From contig NW_024045131.1 of the NCBI RefSeq assembly GCF_012273895.1, forward strand, positions 3,854,741-3,918,740: a DNA stretch of 64,000 nt. Direction: 5' to 3'. Under the pieces are notes generated by a model, which saw nothing but the letters and a program-made list of their open reading frames with translations, did no database searches and had not been told where the DNA came from. A program made the position numbers and the translations under genes. Each line of letters opens with the position of its first letter. Position 1 is the first letter of the stretch. Source of the DNA: Zerene cesonia (taxonomy: Eukaryota > Arthropoda > Insecta > Lepidoptera > Pieridae). This document shows, piece by piece, positions 10,001 through 50,696 of the stretch.

Positions 10001-12971
10001 NNNNNNNNNNNNNNNNNNNNNNNNNNNNNNNNNNNNNNNNNNNNNNNNNNNNNNNNNNNNNNNNNNNNNNNNNNNNNNNNNNNNNNNNNNNNNNNNNNNN
10101 NNNNNNNNNNNNNNNNNNNNNNNNNNNNNNNNNNNNNNNNNNNNNNNNNNNNNNNNNNNNNNNNNNNNNNNNNNNNNNNNNNNNNNNNNNNNNNNNNNNN
10201 NNNNNNNNNNNNNNNNNNNNNNNNNNNNNNNNNNNNNNNNNNNNNNNNNNNNNNNNNNNNNNNNNNNNNNNNNNNNNNNNNNNNNNNNNNNNNNNNNNNN
10301 NNNNNNNNNNNNNNNNNNNNNNNNNNNNNNNNNNNNNNNNNNNNNNNNNNNNNNNNNNNNNNNNNNNNNNNNNNNNNNNNNNNNNNNNNNNNNNNNNNNN
10401 NNNNNNNNNNNNNNNNNNNNNNNNNNNNNNNNNNNNNNNNNNNNNNNNNNNNNNNNNNNTACGTAGACAGCTGGACAACTGGAATGACATATAGGCAACT
10501 TTTTATCCCAATATTCCTACGGGATACGGACTCACGCGGGTGATACCGCGGGGCGCAGCTAGTATGATATCTATCCTTGAATTGCACTTCACAATCAAGG
10601 TTAAACGCTATCAGGATGAAAGGATAGTTAGCATATCCCTCGTACGTATCCAAGCTTCTTCAAACGATTTTGCTAGACGGAGCGTGCGAAAGTACTGTGT
10701 ATAGTGTTCAACACAAAACTAGTTGTATTTTAAACTAGCTGCGTCCCGCGGTGTCACCCGCGTAGGAATATCGGGATAAAAAGTTGCCTATATGTTACTG
10801 CAGTTGTCTAGCTATCTACGTACCAAATTTGATTGCAATCGGTTGAGTAGTTTTTGTGTGAAAGAGCAACAAACACACACACATCCTTACAAACTTTCGT
10901 ATTTATAATATTAGTAGGATAGGATATATCTTTCATGGAGCCGGAGTAATTGTTACCGCCGTTAAATGATACGCATTCTATAATTGAGGGTAGTTTAAAA
11001 AAAACGCTTTTCGTAACAATGTAAATTAGGGTTTCAATTTCGTTTTCACGAGCATATGTATTTTGTAGTACTTCAGTAGTGAATACTTGAAACATAGTAG
11101 GATGGTTACTTACTTTTCTGCTGCGCGGCAGTAACAAACAGCGGGTAGTCGCCATTTATAGATCTATTACTGCTGACGTGCACTCTGGTTGGATATCCGG
11201 AATATAAATCGGAATCCTGCCAAAAATACATAACTAACATATATAAGGGATCAAACTATATCTTAGTTTCACCCCCATCGTACATGACGTTATATATCCT
11301 GTAGCGTCCTCAATAAGTGGACTACTTAAGAAACAAATTTTTCAATTCGTACCAGTAGTTCCTGAGATTAGTGCGTTCAAACAAACAAACATAATCTTCA
11401 GCTATATATTATTAGTACAGAGAGATAACCTTACAAACATTCAAATAAGGGGAAAGTGCATATAACATTAGTGTAAAAGTGTTGAACCGACTTAAAAAGA
11501 GGAGGAGGTACTCAATTTGATTGATGAATTCTTTTATTGGGTTACCTCAGTCCAAACTACTACTGGGTGAACCATTTGTATGATTCTTTTTTTATTCGGG
11601 AGCTGGTTTCCATGTGGTCCCATATACATCTGAATCTCGCCTGATGGTAAGCTGAGATGTGGTCTAAGTGACTTAGAATTTAAAACATTCTTTTCTAAAC
11701 TTTTTAATTCATCACTAAATATATCAAAGTTGTAGGTGGTTTAGGTGTTTCTTAAAGCATAAATTTTTAATCAGGCCTTAAACCTCACCTTTTAATATTT
11801 AACAAAAAAATATAAACCATTATACAAACAAGCAGTTTTTATGCCACTACCGCATCAAATTGTGCCTTAGACCATAAAATGAATTTCACTTGACCTTCCC
11901 TAACTAGAAATCTTATCTTTCCACACTTTTTCTTACAAATTTCAAAACTCTGCTCGTAGTCTTAATGAAATGCGAATGCTTTTTCATGTTTTTTTTTTAA
12001 TATTTATTAACAATATATTATTAATTTATTTATAGAAATACTCACCTCATAAAAATCCAATATTTGTGTTGTTTTATTGTTAACCAAGACATCAATCAGT
12101 TTATCATAGCCATACCTAAAACAATTTAATAATATTTAAGCCCACTTAAAATAAAACTTGATTCCACATTCAAATTTTGATGATATCCAACAAAAGCCAA
12201 TGCTGTATGCATAAATATACTGTTATATCTAGTTCAGAAAACTGCATTTTGTGTTCAAAATCCCTTGATTTACAAGAAATTAAATTAGTATTTATTACTT
12301 TTGCTATTTGTAAGACTTTAAATGATCTGAATTGCAGATCATCAGCTTTCTTATACAATGTACTTTTTGCAATACAAATAATGTATTTGTTTAAATTAAA
12401 TGCACTATTATAACTTTAATTACTGCATAATAATTCACTAAATTCAAGTTGCACCCAGATCAGACTAAGACTACTGTTTTTATTATTTATCACCTACTAG
12501 CGGTCCGCCCCAGCTTAGCCCCTGGTACATATATAGCCTATAACCTTCCTCAATAAATGGGCTATTTAACACTGAATGAATTTTTCAAATCGAAACGGTA
12601 GTTCCTGAGATTAGTGCGTTCAAACAAGCAAACAAAATCTTCAGCTTTATAATATTAGTATAGACTAGCAGTCCACCCCGGTTCGCCCGTGGTACATCGA
12701 TAAGTTAACGAGTACAGAGTTTCGTGAATTTAAAATCGCTATTTTTTTGGTTTTAAACTATTATTACAGTAATTTTGACGTATAGCATAGATGTCATAGT
12801 CTCCAAATGTTATCAACAACGCAGTTGTTATTTAATTGAATAAATAATAATATACACTTACGTGTTATAAACAAACGTTTTTTGAGACGCATTGTCGTAT
12901 GTCTCAAATTTGGAAGCTATACAGACAGCAAATGCATTGATAACTACGCTATAAAACAATAATTTCATCAT
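952..12971 (-). CDS. Sid1: SID-1 / SIDT family dsRNA transporter, partial gene (12 visible exons)
   Basis: SID-1 family proteins are multipass membrane proteins implicated in cellular dsRNA uptake and systemic RNAi, and in sterol transport in some animals. Exons in reading order: 12862-12971, 12046-12115, 11114-11216, 8701-8802, 8096-8208, 6937-7040, 6233-6320, 5698-5781, 4271-4392, 3892 down to the gap edge at 3774, 1872-1955 and 952-1060. All junctions are GT-AG and all testable phases agree. Visible features are a hydrophobic signal peptide, an extracellular domain with the family motifs SWELPLL, RTLCP, PKYYYFSFDRDPWNV, SCPVFD and FPNGFYVVFIV, several N-x-S/T sites, then one hydrophobic helix (LLLGALAFLALIALVAALAP) and an acidic serine-rich loop. 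The other membrane helices are not visible. Family assignment is firm; whether this paralogue works in RNAi is not shown by sequence. Confidence 0.88.
1338..1580 (+). repeat. Repeat A copy
   Basis: AAGCGGGCAACTGAGCTGGT to GTGCCGAAGTGTGCTCGACT; nearly full length. Confidence 0.78.
1652..1856 (+). repeat. Repeat B copy
   Basis: Family of about 190 bp: TAGCTGCGCCCCGCGGTTTC ... CCGTATCCCGTAGGAATATC ... ATTGCAATCGGTTCAGTAGT ... TAATATTAGTAGGAT. The most numerous repeat in the window. Confidence 0.8.
1872..1955 (-). CDS. Sid1: Sid1 exon 11 (cytoplasmic loop)
   Basis: Acceptor TTTCGTAG and donor G|GTGAGT enclose 27 codons including EDSAVPSTSRESTETEAVVK. It is acidic and serine/threonine rich, like the loop between TM1 and TM2 in this family. 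It splices in phase with the next exon to give a continuous SD(D)SDGDSEEE run. Confidence 0.7.
2009..2168 (+). repeat. Repeat E copy
   Basis: Family E: CTAGCGGTCCGCCCCGGCTT, TAGCCTTCCTCAATAAATGG, CACTGAAAGAAT, CAGCTTTATAATATTAGTA. Other copies: 7208-7368, 11262-11421, 12498-12664, 19533-19699, 25165-25305 (reverse), 39058-39225 (reverse), 44425-44590, 55612-55745. Confidence 0.75.
2560..2764 (+). mobile_element. LINE 3' end fragment with TTTC tail
   Basis: Contains GGGGCTACTGAAAATCAGCG and ends in AAATAAACATTC followed by TTTC repeats, the same 3' end as the element at 26143-27948. Confidence 0.7.
2774..3773. other. Assembly gap, 1000 N
   Basis: Default-size gap. Left edge is a TTTC microsatellite; right edge is inside Sid1 exon 10. 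Part of Sid1 (rest of exon 10 and possibly more) is missing here. Confidence 1.
3774..3892 (-). CDS. Sid1: Sid1 exon 10 (first transmembrane helix), cut by assembly gap
   Basis: After acceptor CCGCAG it reads VTVSTAASTSDLLLGALAFL, then ALIALVAALAPLGNVLTCR. The hydrophobic stretch of about 22 residues is the first transmembrane helix. The exon runs into the N gap at 3773, so its donor is not seen. Confidence 0.85.
3957..4080 (+). repeat. Repeat H (ATCATC tail, CACTGCTGGACACAGGCCTC)
   Basis: CATCATCATCATCATCAGCC then CCCACTGCTGGACACAGGCC, a common lepidopteran LINE-derived 3' end. Other copies: 16135-16200, 43590-43675 (reverse), 46895-46960 (reverse), 59645-59710. Confidence 0.7.
4271..4392 (-). 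CDS. Sid1: Sid1 exon 9 (FPNGFYVVFIV)
   Basis: Encodes QAMFPNGFYVVFIVKENDEE, then CTGVSETESDPRADGRFKTF. FPxGFYVVFxVKxxDxxC is a family signature at the end of the extracellular domain. The donor (AC|GTGAGT) fits the next exon. Confidence 0.92.
4446..4592 (+). repeat. Repeat A copy, partial
   Basis: CAATGGAGCTGGTGGGTCGC onward; adjacent to the acceptor side of Sid1 exon 9. Confidence 0.7.
4765..5665 (+). repeat. Interspersed repeat G, split by the hAT-like MITE
   Basis: Contains TTTGTCCCGTCAATCACGGT and TGATGAGACTTGGTATACAG. Other copies are at 5820-6020 and 43140-43350. Confidence 0.7.
4929..5601. mobile_element. Non-autonomous hAT-like MITE, 673 bp
   Basis: Starts CAGTGTTCCCAACT and ends with the complement of CAGTGTTACCAACT, so terminal inverted repeats of about 14 bp with one mismatch. 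It is flanked by an 8-bp direct repeat CCCTTGGG (4921-4928 and 5602-5609), the duplication length of hAT transposons. It sits inside an older repeat whose uninterrupted copies (e.g. near 43290) contain CTCCCTTGGGATAAA once. No transposase. Confidence 0.85.
5698..5781 (-). CDS. Sid1: Sid1 exon 8 (CPVFD)
   Basis: Encodes CPVFDNEKDMLYQGYHFTMT, then TKGGITVT, the conserved NxSCPVFD...F.G....M..KGGI block of the family. Phase 0 at both ends; acceptor TTTCAG, donor GTGAGTA. Confidence 0.92.
5820..6022 (+). repeat. Interspersed repeat G copy
   Basis: GATGTTTGTCCGTCAATCTC through AGGCGGAGCCGGGACGAGCC; same family as 4765-5665. Confidence 0.7.
6233..6320 (-). CDS. Sid1: Sid1 exon 7
   Basis: Encodes FNYTIPKSVLLNINSDDDIC, then AVISIQNNS. 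It matches the SIDT segment VLxxVxSDDDxCxxxSIQN that leads into SCPVFD. Ends in phase 0 at TCG|GTGAG. Confidence 0.92.
6516..6583 (+). repeat. tRNA-like SINE head (family D)
   Basis: GGATCACGGGTGGCCGAGAG then a box-B-like GGATTCGAATTCC. Resembles a tRNA with GTGGCCGAGNGG but cannot fold as a full tRNA. Confidence 0.65.
6789..6905 (+). repeat. Interspersed repeat (CGTCGGGTTAATAATATAAT)
   Basis: Contains CGAAACGTCGGGTTAATAAT and ATCGCGTTTAAAATCCGTTA. Further copies at 44812-44932 and 58470-58580. Confidence 0.7.
6937..7040 (-). CDS. Sid1: Sid1 exon 6 (PKYYYFSFDRDPWNV)
   Basis: Encodes EVRLNVTPSTPKYYYFSFDR, then DPWNVSAGHRGILP. The motif (S/T)PxYYYFSFDxDPWN is one of the strongest SID-1/SIDT signatures. 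NVT and NVS are sequons. Donor AG|GTGAG. Confidence 0.92.
7851..8055 (-). repeat. Repeat A copy, reverse
   Basis: Starts GTGGGAATCGGGCACGCTTC; ends about 40 bp from Sid1 exon 5. Confidence 0.72.
8096..8208 (-). CDS. Sid1: Sid1 exon 5
   Basis: Encodes ITSQGRPTLTLATSSPSDVN, then VRIKLKRVMDFYLEVNK. It corresponds to the family block in which a TSS..NV strand precedes LxxVxDFxxExxK. Ends in phase 0 at AAG|GTAAAT. Confidence 0.86.
8335..8412 (+). repeat. tRNA-like SINE head (family D)
   Basis: Contains GTTGCTACGGATTAGCAAAA and GGGTTCGAATCC. Confidence 0.6.
8701..8802 (-). CDS. Sid1: Sid1 exon 4 (SWELPLL ... RTLCP)
   Basis: Encodes SVSSWELPLLVTTKHAVLHF and then YDIQRTLCPHDAGP. The SWxLP and RTLCP motifs are hallmarks of the SIDT extracellular domain. 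Acceptor TTTTAG, donor A|GTGAGT; phases agree with both neighbours. Confidence 0.88.
9363..10562 (-). repeat. Repeat B copy, split by gap
   Basis: Left half ends GCAATGATATT, right half starts TACGTAGACAGCTGGACAAC. Intact copies have only TGG between. Confidence 0.8.
9460..10459. other. Assembly gap, 1000 N, inside one repeat copy
   Basis: The left edge and right edge are the two halves of one repeat B copy; only about three bases of that copy are missing, so the real gap may be tiny. All Sid1 exons are accounted for without it. Confidence 1.
10734..10921 (+). repeat. Repeat B copy
   Basis: CTAGCTGCGTCCCGCGGTGT to ATAATATTAGTAGGATAGGA. Confidence 0.8.
11114..11216 (-). CDS. Sid1: Sid1 exon 3
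   Basis: Encodes a segment with YPTRVHVSSNRSINGDYPLF and then VTAAQQK. It matches the SIDT pattern in which a beta-rich stretch with PLxVxxxQQK precedes the WxLP motif. Donor GTAAGT; ends in phase 1 and joins exon 4 as AGT. Confidence 0.85.
12046..12115 (-). CDS. Sid1: Sid1 exon 2
   Basis: Encodes YGYDKLIDVLVNNKTTQILD and then FYE. Acceptor TTTTAG, donor GAG|GTGAG. The phase matches exon 1 (AC|G) and ends in phase 0. The NKT is a glycosylation sequon. Confidence 0.82.
12498..12664 (+). repeat. Repeat E copy
   Basis: CTAGCGGTCCGCCCCAGCTT to CAGCTTTATAATATTAGTAT; a 3' fragment of another copy follows at 12665-12710. In Sid1 intron 1. Confidence 0.75.
12862..12971 (-). CDS. Sid1: Sid1 exon 1 (start codon, signal peptide)
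   Basis: Begins with two adjacent ATGs (12971 and 12968) and encodes 36 residues plus two bases. Residues 3-20 are hydrophobic (KLLFYSVVINAFAVCIAS), a good cleavable signal peptide, followed by KFETYDNAS with a possible N-glycosylation site. Donor GTAAGTG. Confidence 0.85.
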
Positions 12972-14311
12972 CTTAGTCTAAGGAAGTATATTATTTTCAT
13001 AATAAATATAAATCGCGATATGCCAATTGGCAACAAAACACAATTCCGTTAGAGTTTGACAATTCATACTACTGAATGCTGACGTTGACATATTGATCAG
13101 CTGTGAGATGTGCACAGATAATTTAAGCCATGTGAATTCTACTAGATAAAAAAGGCAAACAAGAACAAAAATCGGAATATTTCTATTAATTATTATTGAC
13201 ATGTAAAAAGCTGCTTATTAAATTATTATGATTGATTCACTAGAATAGATTGCGACAATTTTATTGATTCTTATTCCCTGGTTGTGTTATTTACCAGTTA
13301 GGTGTCTGAAGGATTTTAATCATAACATTATAAATGCGGAACCTGTGTTCGTTTGTCTTTCTTTTACGTTGCAATGAATGTGATTTTATGAAATGACTTT
13401 TATGTCTAAAGATATAAGACTAATATGTAACATAAGATACTTTTTACCGAGGTGAAATGTTTTATTGGAGTTTCTTTTCACAATGCGGGTGAAGCCATGA
13501 GCGGAATGCTACCATTCAAATAGCAAGGTTTAAATTTATGAAAAACGCCTTGATGGAAGTACGCAGTATATAAAATAAGCGTATGAAATAATTCTTTATA
13601 GAATGTATTTTGATACCATCAATTTGATATATTACTAGGTCGTAAAACATACTAATAAACATATTAGATATATAATTATTATTGAAGGTTATTATTATAA
13701 ATGAATTTAAACCGATATTAAATTTTATTGCACTGATATTAAAAGGTGATAAATTTTTAAATATGCAGACAAAAATAATACTTACTGTTGCTTATGCTAT
13801 TAATTAAATGTTTACTAATAAAACAATATTTTTAAAACTACGTTTAGCTATTCGATCATAATATCTACTTAGAATATACCTACCATAATTTGATGAGCGG
13901 TGGATCGGCATCTTTATTGTTTCAAATGAAATATTGAAAACGTCACTCCACTTCGCACCAATAGTGATCAAAAGATTCTATGACATCAGACATGATAAGC
14001 CAATCACTATTAGTTATGTAAACTTTGGATTCATGTATTGTCATTTGAAGATCAGACTGATATATAAATTGAAAATGGCGTCGTTTTGCCGATTAGATGA
14101 ATTTAAGATTATTTTATCCGTGATCCTGTTTTAAATTAAACAGATACTTTTTAAGACGTGAACATTTTTTTTACTCGAACTTTGTGGTTTCGTTTCTTTT
14201 CGTTTTGTTTTGTGTGTGGAAGCTGTGCTGTTCCCTTGATGGGAGATTCTTTGAATGTGGTGTTGTATTTAACTGTGTTTACATGAATTCGTCGCGGGTA
14301 TTTCGTTCACG
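12972..14311. promoter_or_regulatory. Divergent intergenic region between Sid1 and Sos
   Basis: The Sid1 start codon (12971, minus) and the Sos start codon (14312, plus) are 1340 bp apart and face away from each other, so this stretch should hold both promoters and 5' UTRs. The sequence is AT-rich, with few copies of the repeats that crowd the introns. I see no convincing TATA box or initiator. Confidence 0.55.
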
Positions 14312-47131
<32,820 letters not shown>

Positions 47132-47700
47132 CGCCCGCACGCGCCGCGTCGGGGCCCCCGCCCTGGCGCCCCACCGTTTGGAGTCCTACTGCCTTGTGCC
47201 CTACTGTGTGAGGCCTTACTGCACTGCGTCCTGCTGAGTCACTACCTATGTGGAAAGGTCCTACTGTGTTGGGGCCTGCTGGAAGCGTCCCTTGTTGGGT
47301 CCTACTGCCATGCGTCTACCTACACCTGGCCCGACTGCCGTGTGCCCTACTGCGTAGGGCCCTACTGATACCGTGTCAGGCCCTACAGCCGAGTGTCCTA
47401 CTCAACCAGGGTCTACTGCCGTGTGTCCTACTGAGAAGAGACCTACTGCGGGCTTTACGAAGCCATACTGCGTGATGTTCGACTAAGATAAATCTCACTA
47501 CAGTGGGTCCTACTGAAGATTCATACTGCAATTTAAAAAAAAGTGTTTTTTTATGTCGCCCTATAAATCCTACTGCAATAGCTATTGAAATACTACTGCG
47601 GTCAGCTATTCAATAGTAGGTACAATTACATAATATCCTACTGCGGCCAAAACGACTGTATCATAGTAAATCCTACTGCGGTATCGTGTGCAATATGTAA
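47132..47700 (+). repeat. Sos: Degenerate CCTACTGC repeat in Sos 3' UTR
   Basis: Directly after the Sos stop codon the sequence is built from many imperfect copies of a roughly 20-30 bp unit around CCTACTGC (GTCCTACTGCCTTGTGCC and variants), fading toward 47700. It is not in frame as a coding repeat. It is presumably part of the Sos 3' UTR. Confidence 0.7.
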
Positions 47701-49160
47701 AATATTACTATAATAATTTATGTTGTGTTTTTCTTTGCCTTCAAAAACTTGTTAAACTAAAATGTTACATGAATATTGTATAGATAAAACAACGATCTGT
47801 TAGAAAGAGAGAGAGGATGGCGGCACACTCTCTGTCTCACTCACGCATGCATAATATCGGAATGGAATACAAACATAAGACATTTTGTTGTGTCAGTAGA
47901 AAGAGACAGGTAGGGTGCGAGCGCGATCTGGCATCTCTCTTTAAACGTGTTACGAATTTGTTTATAGACGCCCGACGACTCCATAAATAATATGTCTATG
48001 GGAAAAGCTGAGGTAAATACAAACAGAATCGTTATATCGATCGACTTCCAAAAATAGAGGTAGATGTTCTGAATTCGACTGTATTTTTTACTCGTTTAGT
48101 ACCTCAGAACTTTCGACTGGGTGAACCGGTTTTGATGATTCATTTTTTATTCGCAAGCTGGTGCCATCCATGCGTGTATGTGATTCTAATTAAATTTAGT
48201 TCAGTTCGGACGATTCGAAGGCAGTTTACGTTTTTGTTAAAGTTTTGATGCAGTGTGCTAAATGACACAAGATTAAATACATGATGTCATGTTTGTGTAA
48301 TTTAAAACGTAGTTATGTCAATACAAAATCGAGTACTAAAATATAAGTGAAGCGATCTTAAACGTAGTCACACTGTAGATGGGTACCTACCTATGGGGTT
48401 ATTGTAATACAAGCGTGGGCGTCGTTAGCTTTGGAATGGGGGGGGGGGATTACGAATAAAATTACATGAAATATGAAATAACCCTTATGTTTTTAAGAGA
48501 ACTATTTTAAAATCTTTTTTTTTTATATTGGGAGGGGATGGTGAAACTCCTTAACTCCTCCTCCCCCCCTCCTCCCTAGCTATGCCCATGAATAAAAGTA
48601 TTCGATGATAACTTATTTTGGGGACAGTACTAGTGAAAGGACAGTATATAGGTGGGTTACGATTTAGCGTTGTATACGCTATCCGAGAGTGAATATGCAG
48701 GTTAAGCTATGTAAATCGCGGTCAATGTAATGATGGGTCACTCAGAAATTGGCCGCTGTCGTGTACAGTACGATACATGTAGCCGGTTTCGCAACTTTTG
48801 AATACTGGTTCTGATTAGCGTATCTGACAGTTAAAATGACATATAATGTATGAAAATGTGACTCCCCAAGTGTCAGATAGGCTAGCGGGAACTTTATCAA
48901 CAAGTCACGAAACTTGAGAGTAACGAAATATGCCTCTAAACTCACTCACTCACCTCACTTTAGAGGCAAAGGAAGAAAGAATGTGGTGTTGCCAGAAGTG
49001 TGTAATGAAACGACTTATGACCAGTGTTACCCACTTGCGTGTAAAACGCGCGGGCGCACCCGATAAATGGCAATCGATGTTATATTTTAAATATGCAATC
49101 GGATCAAATATTTTACAATATCCCTTCCGTAGTCGAAATCGCGGTACAAATGAATAAATA
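47701..49160 (+). other. Probable Sos 3' UTR and intergenic DNA
   Basis: No gene seen. A candidate distal poly(A) signal AATAAA is at about 49153-49158. A G9 run lies near 48440. Where the Sos transcript ends cannot be settled from sequence. Confidence 0.4.
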
Positions 49161-49722
49161 AACAGTGTACAGAGTATATTTTTATCAGTAGGTATTACAT
49201 ATATATTATATATAAATATATGCGTTATGTAAAAATGTGTGTTGTATATAAATGCTTGTAGCAACTCGCCATTGTAGTACTAATTAAGCCCGCGAGATGG
49301 CGGTGGCGGTTCAGCAGGCTTCACTATGGACAAACGGGCGTGCGACTCGCGCTTGGCCATCATAGACTATCATAGACTAAGTTTTTCAGCCGAGTATCGT
49401 TGTGTAAAACCCGCTGGCGAAGTGAAATGGGCCTAATTCTCAAAGAGGACAGGCGCGCTGCGGCGTGTGACGTCACACGGAACAATACGTTTATTTCGAT
49501 TTTAGTTGCGTAAGTAGTTTTTTATAATGGAGTTTTTTGTAATTGCGGGTCGTTTTGTGGAAGGCCATTTGTAAAAATGAGTATAATTGTTGTAAATATA
49601 AATTACTGAGAATGAAGTAGAGATTATTCATATTATATACACAGTTATAAATTTTGTTGTTTCATTTTGTGCTCTGGTGTATGGTTGTCGCGCCGAAAAA
49701 AATGGTTCGATTTTTATATAGG
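49161..49722. other. Intergenic DNA after Sos
   Basis: No gene or clear repeat seen. Several short ORFs here show no family resemblance. Confidence 0.5.
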
Positions 49723-49931
49723 GTGAAGTCCCGTGTCTCCTAGTGGGGTATGGGGCAGATGATATTCACCTGTTTCAGTGATCGATTATCTTTATGGACA
49801 AGGTGATCAGCCTTCTGTTTCCTGTTAGACCGAGACATTTCTTTTTAATGTCTCCGGGAACCGGGAATCGAATCCAGGACTACTGGGTTCCAGAGTTCTA
49901 CGCTTACGCGTAAACCACAGAGAGGGCGGTC
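49723..49931 (-). repeat. tRNA-derived SINE (family C), minus strand
   Basis: Reverse copy, more diverged, in the intergenic region after Sos. Confidence 0.78.
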
Positions 49932-50123
49932 AATTCGATTTTTATAAGTCAACAGTTAATAATATGAACCATGAAGAATGTTTGCTTAGATTTCATTCCT
50001 ATACATGTTATAGTCTGGCTGGGCTTGGAGTTCCATATCAGGTGTTCTAAATCTTCAAATTTATACTCGCGACAGAAAATGCTCATCGCCTGTAACAATT
50101 TTTATTACGGCAATTTTTTCAGT

Positions 50124-50696
50124 TTAGGTGAGCAGTTGCGGTTCAGCATCAGATGTTCCAGTGTCCAAAATAAAATATAGCCTTCTGCGCCTCGCGGTTT
50201 CAACAAGCCAGGGATAGAGACTGTGTCGAAAGCTGTTGCTAAATCGAGGAAAATCGTTAAGCTTTTTTTTATTTTTATCCAGATTGTTGATCACTGAGTT
50301 TACCAATTCATGGACAGCATCACTCGTTGATTTTCCACGTCGGAACCCATATTGATTCAAAGAAAGCTGATTGTTTAACTCTAAAAAACTCATTAACCTT
50401 TTGTTCACTAGACGCTCTAAAATTTTGGATAATGTTGGTAATATGGATATGGGCCTAAAGTTATTCACACAGTCTCTATCACCTCTTTTATGAATTGGAG
50501 TTATCAAGGCTATTGTAAAAGCTTTAGGGAATATACCGGATGCCATGCTCAAGTTACAAATATGTAAGATAGGTGGAACAAGTATGTTAGCATACCGCTT
50601 CAAAATTTTTCCTGAAATCATAGCCTCGCCGGAGAGTGAGTCATTGTTCAAGGCATTAATAAGACAACGGATTTCCTCTTTATCAGTGAGAAGCAA
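50124..50696 (-). pseudogene. LINE reverse transcriptase fragment
   Basis: Fingers and start of palm motifs of a non-LTR reverse transcriptase, ending in a frameshift at the motif A aspartate region. No catalytic YADD. Confidence 0.85.

Noticed and set aside
9460..10459. A Sid1 exon (SWxLP to RTLCP block) hidden in this gap
   Set aside because: The block is found outside the gap at 8701-8802, with matching phases.
10566..10653. Sid1 exon candidate with GYANYPFILIAFNLD on the minus strand
   Set aside because: It has no fitting donor/acceptor pair and no family similarity. The gene is continuous without it.
48742..49264. Small ORFs on both strands after Sos
   Set aside because: No initiation context, splice sites or family similarity; AT-rich intergenic DNA.
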